From Caulobacter sp. FWC26 (GTDB lineage: Bacteria; Pseudomonadota; Alphaproteobacteria; Caulobacterales; Caulobacteraceae), in NCBI RefSeq assembly GCF_002742645.2, contig NZ_CP033875.1:4442001-4506000 (forward strand): a stretch of 64,000 bases of DNA. The letters are read 5' to 3'. Of the stretch, positions 8,319-16,029 are shown piece after piece. A program made the position numbers and the translations under genes. The notes below the pieces were generated by a model that did not search any database, had not been told where the DNA came from, and saw nothing but the letters and a program-made list of their open reading frames with translations. Numbering within the stretch: position 1 is the stretch's first letter; every line of letters begins with the position of its first letter.

Positions 8319-8963
8319 ATGCGAAACACCCTCCCCACCCGCCGCCAAGCCAACAAGACGCTTCTGGCCGCCGTCGGCGTCGCCCTTTCGGCCATCGCCG
8401 CGCCGGCCATGGCCCAGAGCGGCGCGAGAGACCCCGGCGCCGAGGCCTTCGTGCAGGCCAAGGCCCAGCGCGTGATCAGCGTTCTGGCTAACAAGAGCAT
8501 GAGCGAGGCGCAGAAGAAGCAGGTCTTCCACCAGGCGGTGGACGAACTGGCCGACGTGCCGCGCATCACCAACTTCGTGCTCGGCAAGTACGCGCGCACG
8601 ATCACGCCGGAGCAGCGCGCACGGTTCACGCCAGTGTTTCGCACCTACGCCGAGAACGTCTATCAGAGCCGCATCAGCGACTATCGCGGCGAACAGCTGA
8701 AGGTCACCGGCTCGGTCGTCCGCAAGCCGGGTGATGTCATCGTCAACACGGTGGTCGCCGGCGGCCAGCTCAGCCAGCCGGTGCCGGTCTCCTGGCGGGT
8801 GCTCGGCGGCGGCGCGAACTGGAAGGTGGTCGACGTCCAGTTCAAGGGAATCTGGTTGGCGATCACGCAGCAACAGGACTTCGTGTCCACGATCGACAAC
8901 GCCGGCGGCAACATCGACGTGCTGATCAACCAACTCCAGAAGGGCGGTTCGGGTCGCCGCTAG
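8319..8963 (+). CDS. mlaC: MlaC periplasmic phospholipid-binding protein
   Basis: This 214-residue protein carries a signal peptide (cleavage near AMAQ, residue 30) and the MlaC/Ttg2D fold signatures, including ITNFVLGKYARTITPEQRARF and VVDVQFKGIWLAITQQQDF. MlaC shuttles single phospholipids between the outer-membrane MlaA complex and the inner-membrane MlaFED transporter. Length is normal. It begins 17 bp after mlaA, with the mlaD start 30 bp beyond its stop, so co-transcription is likely. The clustering of mlaA with mlaC-F is common in alphaproteobacteria, whereas E. coli keeps mlaA apart. Confidence 0.9.
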   Translation: MRNTLPTRRQANKTLLAAVGVALSAIAAPAMAQSGARDPGAEAFVQAKAQRVISVLANKSMSEAQKKQVFHQAVDELADVPRITNFVLGKYARTITPEQRARFTPVFRTYAENVYQSRISDYRGEQLKVTGSVVRKPGDVIVNTVVAGGQLSQPVPVSWRVLGGGANWKVVDVQFKGIWLAITQQQDFVSTIDNAGGNIDVLINQLQKGGSGRR

Positions 8964-8993
8964 GCGCGATCCGAATCTGAGGGACAGAGGCAT

Positions 8994-9506
8994 ATGGCTG
9001 TGCGCGAACAATGGGCTGAGACGGCGATGGGCGTCGTCGTGCTCGCCCTGGCGGCGGGGTTCCTGACCTATTCGCTGACTGTCGGCGGCGTTCATATGAA
9101 GCGCGGCGACTATGAGATCAGCGCCAAGTTCGGCGAGGCCGGCTCGCTGGCCCCCGGCGCGGCCGTCACGGTCGCAGGCGTCAAGGTGGGCACCGTCTCC
9201 GAAGTCACGCTTGAGCCCAAGACCTATCTAGCGGTGGCCAAGCTCAGCCTCGATCCGAGCGTGAAGCTGCCCGCCGACTCGACGGCTAAGATCACCAGCG
9301 ACGGCCTGCTGGGCGGCGCGCACGTGGCCATCGCCCCCGGCGCTTCGCTGGACGATCTCAAGCCCGGCGGCGAGATCGAGAACACGCAGGGTGCGGTCGA
9401 CCTCTTCGGCCTAATTGGCTCGGTGATCCGCCCGCAAGGCGGGGCGGCGGCCTCGCCCACACCCACCACGCCCAATCCCGCGACCCAGCCGGCCGAGAGC
9501 TACTGA
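8994..9506 (+). CDS. mlaD: MlaD MCE-domain lipid transport protein
   Basis: This 170-residue inner-membrane anchored protein has one N-terminal transmembrane helix (residues 10-30) and a single MCE domain (about 37-115, with LAPGAAVTVAGVKVGTV and SDGLLGGAHVAI). MlaD forms the hexameric ring that passes lipids through the MlaFED ABC transporter. The C-terminal tail is rich in Pro, Thr and Ala and probably disordered. It sits between mlaC and mlaE, its stop codon one base from the mlaE ATG, so translation is likely coupled. Confidence 0.92.
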   Translation: MAVREQWAETAMGVVVLALAAGFLTYSLTVGGVHMKRGDYEISAKFGEAGSLAPGAAVTVAGVKVGTVSEVTLEPKTYLAVAKLSLDPSVKLPADSTAKITSDGLLGGAHVAIAPGASLDDLKPGGEIENTQGAVDLFGLIGSVIRPQGGAAASPTPTTPNPATQPAESY

Positions 9507-9507
9507 G

Positions 9508-10317
9508 ATGACTGCGGCCGAGGCGGCCCGGCGCGTCGCCACCCACCCCGTCCAGGCCCTCGGCCGCTCGGCGCTGGCCGCCGTGCGCTTGGTGGGCGCG
9601 GTCGGCGTCTTCGCCGTGCGCGGGATCATCGCCGCCCTGACGCCGGTCTGGTTCGTCAGCCAGCTACGCCGTCAGATCGTGGCGATCGGATTCTTCTCGC
9701 TTCCGGTCGTCGGCCTGACGGCGGTGTTCACGGGCGCGGCTCTGGCGCTGAACATCTTCACCGGCGGCGGGCGGTTCAACGCCGAACAGGTCATGCCGCA
9801 GATCGTGGCGCTCGGGATCACGCGCGAGCTGGGTCCCGTGCTGGCCGCCCTGATGCTGGCCGGCCGCGTCTCGGCCGCGATCGCCGCCGAGATCGGCGCC
9901 ATGCGCGCGACCGAGCAGATCGACGCCATGCGCACCCTGTCGACCGACCCATTCCGTTACCTCGTCGCCCCGCGTCTGCTGGCGGCGGTTCTGACCCTGC
10001 CCCTGCTGACCGCTGTGGCCGACATCATCGGGATCGCCGGCGGCTGGCTGGTCGCCACGCGGGTGCTGGAGTTCAATCCGACGGTCTATATCCGCAACAC
10101 CATCAACTTCCTTGAGAGCTGGGACATCATCTCGGGCCTGATCAAGGCGGCCGTGTTCGGCTTCATCGTGGCCCTGATGGGTTGCTATCACGGATACAAC
10201 GCGTCAGGCGGCGCACGCGGCGTCGGCCGAGCCACGACGCACGCGGTGGTTTCCTCGGCGATCCTGATCTTCGCCTCGGACTACCTCCTGACCACCCTTT
10301 TCACGCACATGTCATGA
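9508..10317 (+). CDS. mlaE: MlaE ABC transporter permease
   Basis: This 269-residue permease of the MlaE/YrbE family has five to six hydrophobic segments and the hallmark EIGAMRATEQIDAMRTL loop (about residue 130), preceded by LGITRELGPVLAALMLAGR. It is the membrane core of the phospholipid transporter with MlaD and MlaF. The stop codon overlaps the mlaF start as ATGA at 10314-10317, indicating coupled translation and matched stoichiometry. Confidence 0.93.
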   Translation: MTAAEAARRVATHPVQALGRSALAAVRLVGAVGVFAVRGIIAALTPVWFVSQLRRQIVAIGFFSLPVVGLTAVFTGAALALNIFTGGGRFNAEQVMPQIVALGITRELGPVLAALMLAGRVSAAIAAEIGAMRATEQIDAMRTLSTDPFRYLVAPRLLAAVLTLPLLTAVADIIGIAGGWLVATRVLEFNPTVYIRNTINFLESWDIISGLIKAAVFGFIVALMGCYHGYNASGGARGVGRATTHAVVSSAILIFASDYLLTTLFTHMS

Positions 10318-11084
10318 CCAGCCCGGTTCCAAAGCTCGCCTGGAAGGGCGTCACCAAGCAGTTCGGGGATCGCAAGGTGCTCGACCAACTGGACCTGTCG
10401 GTCGCGCCGGGGCGTTCGCTGGTCATCATCGGCGGTTCAGGCCAGGGCAAGTCGGTGACGATCAAGGCGGCGCTGGGCCTTTTGCGACCCGAGTCCGGCG
10501 CGATCGAACTGGACGGCAAGAACATCGTCGGGCTGTCGGAAGGCCAGCGTCGCAAGCTGTTCTCGCGCGTCGGCGTGCTGTTTCAGGGCGCGGCCCTGTT
10601 CGACAGCCTGACCATCTGGGAGAATGTCGCCTTCCGCTTGATCAACGCCGACGGCGTGCCCCGGCGAAAGGCCCGTGAGCGGGCGATCGAGGCGTTGGAG
10701 CAGGTTCGTCTGTCCGCCGATGTCGCCGACCGTTTTCCCTCCGAGCTGTCGGGCGGCATGCAAAAGCGCGTCGGCCTGGCCCGCGCCGTGGTGGCTCAGC
10801 CCGAGATTCTGTTCTTCGACGAACCGACCACGGGTCTTGATCCCATTACGGCGGCGGCGATCAATCAGCTGATCTCGGATCAGGTTCGACGCCTGGGCTC
10901 GACCGCGGTGTCGATCACCCACGATCTGGCCTCGGCGCAGACGATCGGCGACGAGATCGCCATGCTGCACGACGGGCGCATCATCTGGCGCGGACCCGCC
11001 TCCGAGCTGGCCACCACCGACAATCCCTATGTCCGCCAGTTCGTCGAAGGACGAGCCGAGGGCCCGATTTCCCACACGGCGTAG
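10314..11084 (+). CDS. mlaF: MlaF ABC transporter ATPase
   Basis: This 256-residue ATPase powers the MlaFED phospholipid transporter. The start is ATG 10314, overlapping the mlaE stop; longer in-frame reading upstream runs into mlaE and is not expected. Walker A is GGSGQGKS (residues 40-47), the signature motif is LSGGMQKR, and Walker B is ILFFDEPTTGLDP, a form typical of MlaF-type ATPases. No mlaB (STAS) gene follows, as is usual outside gammaproteobacteria. The gene converges on oxyR with only 10 bp between the stop codons. Confidence 0.93.
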   Translation: MTSPVPKLAWKGVTKQFGDRKVLDQLDLSVAPGRSLVIIGGSGQGKSVTIKAALGLLRPESGAIELDGKNIVGLSEGQRRKLFSRVGVLFQGAALFDSLTIWENVAFRLINADGVPRRKARERAIEALEQVRLSADVADRFPSELSGGMQKRVGLARAVVAQPEILFFDEPTTGLDPITAAAINQLISDQVRRLGSTAVSITHDLASAQTIGDEIAMLHDGRIIWRGPASELATTDNPYVRQFVEGRAEGPISHTA

Positions 11085-11094
11085 CAGACAGGCT

Positions 11095-12006
11095 CTAGAC
11101 CGCGTCCCGGAGCGTATCGGCCAGGAGCCGGCCCTCAACGCCGCGGCTGGAGCCGGCCCGCCAGGCCACGACGATCTCGCGGCTGGAATGGGCCGCAGCC
11201 AGCGGACGGACGGTCACCGCCGCCTTGTCGGTCAAGCCTGCCTGCACGGCCATCTTGGGCAGAAACGAAACGCCCAGCCCCGATCCGATCATCTGCACCA
11301 ACGTCGGCAGGGAGGTCGCCGCAAAGGTCTCTTCCTCGCCGACCCCTCGCGGCGGCTCCAGCCCGCACGCGGCCAAGGCGTGGTCGCGCAGGCAGTGGCC
11401 ATCCTCCAGCAGGATCAGATCCTCGCCGGCGAGACTGTCGGGGTCCACCCGGGTCGAGGCCGCCATCGGATGGTTGGCGGGCGCGGCGGCCAGAAGTTCG
11501 TCGTCCTCGACATGGGCCCAGTCCAGGCCGCTCATGTCGTACGGCAGAGCGATCAGCGCCGCGTCCAGCGCGCCCGTCTTCAAGGCGCTGATCAGCCGAT
11601 GGGTGAGGTCCTCGCGTAGAAACAGCCTCAGTTTCGGAAAACGGTCCCGCAGCACGGGCAGAGCGCGCGGCAGGAGATAGGGCGCCACGGTCGGGATCAC
11701 GCCCAAGCGGAAGCGGCCGGCCAGTGGCTGGCCGGCGCCCCGCGCGGCCTGAACCAGATCCTCGGCCCGGGCCAGAATATCCTCGGCCCGCCGGACAGCC
11801 TCCTGGCCGGCGGCGGTCAGGATCACGCCGGACCGCGCCCGGTCGACGACCGGCGCCCCCAGAATCTTCTCCAGTTCCTGGATGCCCGCCGACAGGGTCG
11901 GCTGGGTGACGTGCGCGTTCTCGGCCGCGCGGCTGAAGGAGCCATGCTCGGACAGAAGCTTCAGGTACTGGAGTTGGCGCAGCGTGGGCAGGAGCATGGC
12001 CGCCAT
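11095..12006 (-). CDS. oxyR: OxyR hydrogen-peroxide-responsive LysR regulator
   Basis: This 303-residue LysR regulator has an N-terminal helix-turn-helix (SFSRAAENAHVTQPTLSAGI) and a C-terminal sensor domain. The redox pair is conserved: Cys205 in DGHCLRDHAL and Cys214 in AACGL, nine residues apart as in E. coli OxyR Cys199/Cys208. It is divergent from ahpD, with an ATAG-N7-CTAT OxyR core immediately ahead of its own start codon. An alternative ATG at codon 4 (MLLPTLRQ) would move the start 9 bp downstream of that site. OxyR activates peroxide-defence genes and commonly represses itself. Confidence 0.93.
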   Translation of the reverse strand: MAAMLLPTLRQLQYLKLLSEHGSFSRAAENAHVTQPTLSAGIQELEKILGAPVVDRARSGVILTAAGQEAVRRAEDILARAEDLVQAARGAGQPLAGRFRLGVIPTVAPYLLPRALPVLRDRFPKLRLFLREDLTHRLISALKTGALDAALIALPYDMSGLDWAHVEDDELLAAAPANHPMAASTRVDPDSLAGEDLILLEDGHCLRDHALAACGLEPPRGVGEEETFAATSLPTLVQMIGSGLGVSFLPKMAVQAGLTDKAAVTVRPLAAAHSSREIVVAWRAGSSRGVEGRLLADTLRDAV

Positions 12007-12021
12007 ATAGGGCCGCCCTAT
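12007..12021. promoter_or_regulatory. OxyR binding core between oxyR and ahpD
   Basis: The sequence ATAG-N7-CTAT matches the spacing of the OxyR half-site pair. It abuts the annotated oxyR start codon (12004-12006). A further half-site, CTATCGA, is at 12036-12042. The position suits negative autoregulation of oxyR and activation of ahpD about 130 bp away. Confidence 0.6.
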
Positions 12022-12148
12022 TCATTCGACAAAGACTATCGAGGGGACCGGCGGGGCGCCTTGTCTCCGACGAGTGCGTCGAGCTACCGGGACAAGGCGC
12101 TTGGCCCGATGTTATCGCCTGCCGCACGACGGTTAAGCGGAGTCAGCC

Positions 12149-12700
12149 ATGTCGATCGAGTTTCTGCGCGCGCAACTCCCCGACTACGCCCGGGACCTCT
12201 CCACCAACCTGGCCTTGCTGGCGGACGACGCCACGCTGGACAAGGCGGCGCACTGGGGCTGCTTCATCGCCAGCGCGCACGCCGTGGGCGAACCCCTGAC
12301 CTTGCGCGCGGTCGAGGACGCGGCCAAGGCAGGCGGCGCCTCTCCGGACGCCATCGACGCGGCCCGCTCGGCGGCGGCGATGATGGCGATGACCAATGTC
12401 TATTTCCGCGCCCTGCACCTGATGCAGGCGCCCGAATACAAGGCCCTGCCCTCGCGCCTGCGCATGAACCACGGCGGCCACGCGGACGCGCCGCCCACAC
12501 ACTACGACCTTTGGTGCGTCGCGGTGTCGGCGATCAACGGCTGCGGCGCGTGCCTGGACAGCCACGAGGCCGCGCTTCGTCGCAAGGGGGTTCAGCCCGC
12601 CGAGGTGCAGGTCGCCTTGCGTATCGCGGCAGTTGTGGCGGCGGTCGCTCGGACCCTCTCGGCGGAAGCGGCGCTTCGTCCCCAGAATTCGCAGGTCTGA
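12149..12700 (+). CDS. ahpD: AhpD-like alkylhydroperoxidase (carboxymuconolactone decarboxylase family)
   Basis: This 183-residue protein has the AhpD redox motif GCGACLDSHE, with Cys132 and Cys135 in a CxxC arrangement and His139 completing the proton-relay set. AhpD reduces peroxides, or recycles AhpC with lipoyl-protein electrons, in the cytoplasm. Divergence from oxyR across a 142-bp region that contains an OxyR core supports peroxide-inducible expression. No ahpC gene is in this window. A GC-rich hairpin follows the stop codon. Confidence 0.88.
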   Translation: MSIEFLRAQLPDYARDLSTNLALLADDATLDKAAHWGCFIASAHAVGEPLTLRAVEDAAKAGGASPDAIDAARSAAAMMAMTNVYFRALHLMQAPEYKALPSRLRMNHGGHADAPPTHYDLWCVAVSAINGCGACLDSHEAALRRKGVQPAEVQVALRIAAVVAAVARTLSAEAALRPQNSQV

Positions 12701-12705
12701 GCCCG

Positions 12706-12728
12706 CGCCGCGACGCCCGGTCGCGGCG
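12706..12728 (+). terminator. GC-rich stem-loop after ahpD
   Basis: A perfect 9-bp stem, CGCCGCGAC with GTCGCGGCG, encloses a 5-nt loop 6 bp after the ahpD stop. No T-run follows, so termination strength is uncertain; it separates ahpD from the creS promoter region. Confidence 0.4.
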
Positions 12729-12767
12729 TCGGCCCCTCGACATTCATCTTGTCCGTAAACTAAGTTG

Positions 12768-12783
12768 TTAACCTCTGGGTAAC
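12768..12783 (+). promoter_or_regulatory. Candidate CtrA box upstream of creS
   Basis: TTAA-N7-GTAAC lies about 70 bp ahead of the creS start and differs by one base from the Caulobacter CtrA consensus TTAA-N7-TTAA(C). A short hairpin (GTCTC/GAGAC, 12807-12820) lies between it and the gene. This is a motif match only; I do not know of evidence that CtrA controls creS. Confidence 0.35.
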
Positions 12784-12853
12784 AGATTCGCGGCGTCCGC
12801 CGAGCCGTCTCACTTGAGACGCCGAGGACTCGCATGGGGCGAAGGTGGGCCGA

Positions 12854-14227
12854 ATGAGACTGCTGTCGAAGAACGCGCGCGAGACGAAGAACGGCAAGCC
12901 GACCGTGCTGGGCGACGACGCCCGATCGGAGGCCATGCAGCACCAGATCGAGTCCACACAGGCCATCGGCCAGCGCTACGAGACCATTCACGGCGGTCTC
13001 GACAGCATCGGCCGGGTCATGGAGCACCTGAAGGCCATCGAGCCGCTGATCGCCGAGATTCGCGGGCCCGTGAGCCAGGAGTTCGAAGCCCGTCGCGCCG
13101 AACACGCCGAACTGATCGCCGTCCGCGCCAATCTCGATCAGGCCCAACGCCAGATCGCCGTGATGCAGGCCGAGGAGCGCGAGGTTTCCGCGCGTCTCGC
13201 CGCCGCCGAGACGGCTCTTGGCGAGTCCGAAGCCCGCCGCCAGACCCAGGAAGCGGCGCTGGAGGACAACGCCCTCGAAATCGACCGGCTTCGCAACGCC
13301 CTGCTGCAATCGGACCTGAAGGTCTCCAGCCTGGACGCCTCGCTGCGCGACGCCACCGCGCGTATCGAGCACCTGGTGCAGGACGTCGAAGGTTTGCGCC
13401 TGCAGGCCCAGGACATCGACGCCCGTCGCGGCGAGGCGGAAGCCGCCCTGGCCCGCGCCAACCAGGACAATGCTCTGCTGGGCGAGGAAGCCGCCACGCT
13501 CAAGAAGCGCGTCGATCAAGCCGGCCTGGACCTGGCCCGTCTGTCGCGCATCGAGACCGACCTGGAAGCGCAACTGGCCGCCGAACGCGCGCGCGTCCAG
13601 GCGATCGAGAACGCCCTGGCCGCCCACCAGACCGACAGCGGTCGCACCATCCGGGGCCTGGAAAGCCAGGTCGAGGCCAACCGCGCCGAGATCTCGGCCC
13701 TGCAGACCCGCCTGGAAACGGCCACGGGCCGCGCCGACAAGCTGGAAGAGATGAACGGCCAGATCTCGGCCCGTCTCGCCGACTCCAGCGCCCAGCAGAA
13801 GGCGGTGGAACGCCGCGCCGGCGACCTCAATGTCGCCCTTGAGCGTGCGCTCGATCGCATCCGCGCCCTGGAGGAAGAGGCCGACGGCCTGCGTCAGCGC
13901 CACGCCGGCGTCGACACAGCCCGCGCCACGGCCATCGAGCGCGCCGATCAACTGGCCAAGAGCGCCGTCGCCCAGGAAAAGGCGCTCAAGCGCGCCGAGG
14001 AGCGCGCCCAGCAACTGCGCACGCGCCTCGATGCGATGCAGGAGGCGCAAGACCAGGCCCGCCGCGATCACGAAGCCAAGGTCGCCGAACTGCAAGCGAC
14101 CATCGAGCGCCTCACCTCGGAGGCCGCCCTGGCCGAAGGGGCTCTGGAAGCGGCTCGCCGCGACCGCTCGCGCCTACAGATGGCGCTGCTGGGCGCCAGC
14201 GACGAGGGCGTGGCCGCGACGGCCTAA
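12854..14227 (+). CDS. creS: Crescentin, bacterial intermediate-filament protein
   Basis: This 457-residue protein is almost entirely coiled coil. A short basic head (MRLLSKNARETKNGKP) precedes continuous heptads rich in Ala, Glu, Arg and Leu to about residue 440, then a short tail ending GASDEGVAATA. Crescentin polymerises along the inner curvature of the Caulobacter cell beneath the membrane and produces cell curvature, in contact with MreB. ATG 12854 gives exactly the known crescentin length and head; a GTG 9 bp upstream is in frame but unnecessary. A strong intrinsic terminator follows, so the gene is probably monocistronic. The recognition is by sequence and architecture and is firm. Confidence 0.96.
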   Translation: MRLLSKNARETKNGKPTVLGDDARSEAMQHQIESTQAIGQRYETIHGGLDSIGRVMEHLKAIEPLIAEIRGPVSQEFEARRAEHAELIAVRANLDQAQRQIAVMQAEEREVSARLAAAETALGESEARRQTQEAALEDNALEIDRLRNALLQSDLKVSSLDASLRDATARIEHLVQDVEGLRLQAQDIDARRGEAEAALARANQDNALLGEEAATLKKRVDQAGLDLARLSRIETDLEAQLAAERARVQAIENALAAHQTDSGRTIRGLESQVEANRAEISALQTRLETATGRADKLEEMNGQISARLADSSAQQKAVERRAGDLNVALERALDRIRALEEEADGLRQRHAGVDTARATAIERADQLAKSAVAQEKALKRAEERAQQLRTRLDAMQEAQDQARRDHEAKVAELQATIERLTSEAALAEGALEAARRDRSRLQMALLGASDEGVAATA

Positions 14228-14251
14228 GCCTCCGTTACTCGCCGAAACAAG

Positions 14252-14284
14252 ACGCCCGCGACCGAGAGGTTCGCGGGCGTTTTT
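14252..14284 (+). terminator. Intrinsic terminator of creS
   Basis: A perfect 10-bp stem, ACGCCCGCGA with TCGCGGGCGT, has a 9-nt loop and runs into TTTT, 24 bp after the creS stop codon. This is a textbook Rho-independent terminator. Confidence 0.88.
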
Positions 14285-14318
14285 CGTTGTTGAAGCCGAT
14301 GGCGAAAGCGCCGCGCGT

Positions 14319-14840
14319 CTATCGCGCCTCGACCGCAGCCTTCAGGCCTTGGATCTGTTGGCCCAGCACGCCGTCGACCGGCGCGGCCAGCTTGTCGAGG
14401 CCGCCCCGGAAGTAGCCGCCAACATCATAGGTGACCGTAACCGTCGTGGCGCCGTCCTTTTCGACCAGCAAGATGGTCATCGCGCCGGTGGCGCCAGAGG
14501 ACTGCAACGGGCCAAGGCCGCCGCTCAGCACCAACTTCTGTCCCGGCGCGGCGTGGACCGTCGTCATGTGCAACACCGAGCCGCCATTGGGCAGACGCTC
14601 GCAGAAGCAGCCGCCCGACGCCGCGCCGAGCGACAGATTGGCGGCGGAGCCCGACCAGGTATGCGCCGGGGCCCACCACTTCGAAGGCTGGACGAGAACA
14701 CCCCAGACGGCGCTCGCCGGCGCAGCGATCGAGACCTGATGGCGAACCTGGAACCCGCCTGGCTGCGCCTCCGTCACCTCGGCCCGCGCGGCCCCTGCGG
14801 CCAGCAGCGCCGCGGCGACCGCACCGATCATGATCTTCAT
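14319..14840 (-). CDS. Exported SRPBCC (START-like) family protein
   Basis: This 173-residue protein has a signal peptide (MKIMIGAVAAALLAAGAARA) and an SRPBCC/polyketide-cyclase-like lipid-binding fold: HQVSIAAPASAVWGVLVQPSKWW is the classic N-terminal strand and helix, and the C-terminus ends in a long helix. Such proteins bind hydrophobic ligands; the ligand here is unknown. ATG 14840 is chosen because it gives the signal peptide; the reading frame is open farther upstream but overlaps the next gene. It follows the TraB/GumN-like gene by 59 bp on the same strand. It converges on creS and shares its terminator region. Confidence 0.82.
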   Translation of the reverse strand: MKIMIGAVAAALLAAGAARAEVTEAQPGGFQVRHQVSIAAPASAVWGVLVQPSKWWAPAHTWSGSAANLSLGAASGGCFCERLPNGGSVLHMTTVHAAPGQKLVLSGGLGPLQSSGATGAMTILLVEKDGATTVTVTYDVGGYFRGGLDKLAAPVDGVLGQQIQGLKAAVEAR

Positions 14841-14899
14841 GGCCTGATCCTCCCGACCCAAGCTTGGTCGGCGCTGGCCCCTCGCGTCAACTCGCCCCG

Positions 14900-15886
14900 C
14901 TACTCGACGGGCGAGGTGATCGCCGCGCCGCGCGCCTTCAGGCGATCCAGAACGCCGTCCGCCGGCAGTAGAAAGCCCAGATCCACCACCGCCACGGTGG
15001 CGCCCGGCCGCCTGAGCGCTTCGGTCATCGCCTCGGTGGTCTGGGCCAGGCCCTTCTCCAGCAAGGCCGCGCCGCCGGGGACATGGGTCAGGCAGCGCTG
15101 GGCGGCGCTGGCGCGATAGCGGGCCCGCACCGACGCCAGGTCGCCGTCGGCCCAATCGCGGCCGATAGTGGTGGAATGGGCGCCGTCATAGGCGACCTCG
15201 TCCAAGGCCACGCGCAGGCAATAGAGCTGATCTTCCGGCGACAGCTTGCCCGCGATCGCGGTGACCGCGCTCATCCGGTACTGCCCCACGGCCTTGACCT
15301 TCAGCTTCCGCGCCTTGGCCATGCGCTCGATCGTGCTGACGGGCTTGGCCTCGGACAGGCCGGCGGCCTGGCGGAAATCCGACAACAGCAGGAAACCGGC
15401 CACCGCCGGCTTCCAGTTCTTGTACTCGCCGGCGCCCTTGCGCGCTTGAGTTCGGGACTCGACAAACCGCGCCTTGAGGTCCGGCGGCAGCTGGTCCTCC
15501 AGAGACTTGCCCAGCGGCTGACGCAGACCGGCCCCGAACTTGAGGATGAAGCCGGCCATCTGGGCGACGCCCACGGCCGCCTCGGGCGGGACCAGGACCA
15601 GACTGGCCTTATCCAGCGCCTTGTTCAGGCGGGGGCTGTTCCACTTCAGCTGATGCGGCAGCGGCGGGGCGGATCCCAGGATGTAGAGCTTGGCGCCGTC
15701 CTTCTCGACCAGCCACACGGCCGGACCGGGCGGCTTGGCCATCACCGTCAGCTCGGCGACCACGGCGCTCTCGTCCTGGGCGGGGGCCTGGCCCAACTCG
15801 ACGGTCGGCGGGGGCGTCGTCTGAGCCAGGGCCGGCGCGGAGACGACCAGAGCCAGGGCCAGCGGCAGGTGCTTGAGCGCGATCAT
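14900..15886 (-). CDS. TraB/GumN family protein with degenerate active-site motifs
   Basis: This 328-residue exported protein has a signal peptide ending ALAQ (residue 22) and the TraB/GumN fold layout, beginning WLVEKDGAKLYILGS and ending GVLDRLKARGAAI. The family normally has a conserved GT-x-H near the start and a G-x-x-H near the end. Here these positions read ILGSAPPLP and VVDLGFLLPADG, so both histidines are replaced. Family members are proposed metal-dependent proteases, so this one is probably catalytically inactive or altered. It precedes the SRPBCC gene on the same strand. The family call rests on overall pattern, not on the catalytic residues. Confidence 0.72.
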   Translation of the reverse strand: MIALKHLPLALALVVSAPALAQTTPPPTVELGQAPAQDESAVVAELTVMAKPPGPAVWLVEKDGAKLYILGSAPPLPHQLKWNSPRLNKALDKASLVLVPPEAAVGVAQMAGFILKFGAGLRQPLGKSLEDQLPPDLKARFVESRTQARKGAGEYKNWKPAVAGFLLLSDFRQAAGLSEAKPVSTIERMAKARKLKVKAVGQYRMSAVTAIAGKLSPEDQLYCLRVALDEVAYDGAHSTTIGRDWADGDLASVRARYRASAAQRCLTHVPGGAALLEKGLAQTTEAMTEALRRPGATVAVVDLGFLLPADGVLDRLKARGAAITSPVE

Positions 15887-15970
15887 CGATACTCCTTTGC
15901 CCCCTGCGTCCTCTAGCGTTTCCTCCGCCGCGCGAGAAGGTGCGGCCGTCGCGGTGGGGCCCGCATATAG

Positions 15971-16003
15971 AAACGCCGCGACGGCCCAAAAGCTGTCGCG
16001 GCG
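15971..16003 (-). terminator. Stem-loop terminator after the M3 peptidase gene
   Basis: A perfect 9-bp stem, CGCCGCGAC with GTCGCGGCG, encloses a 12-nt loop. On the minus strand it lies 27 bp after the peptidase stop and is followed by TTTCTAT, giving a weak U-tract. Confidence 0.5.
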
Positions 16004-16029
16004 GTCCCGTTAAATGCTCTCCGTGTCGA

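Noticed and set aside
12143..14095. 650-residue open frame antisense to ahpD and creS
   Set aside because: It is the mirror of highly GC-rich, repetitive heptad coding and has no family resemblance; crescentin on the plus strand is unmistakable.
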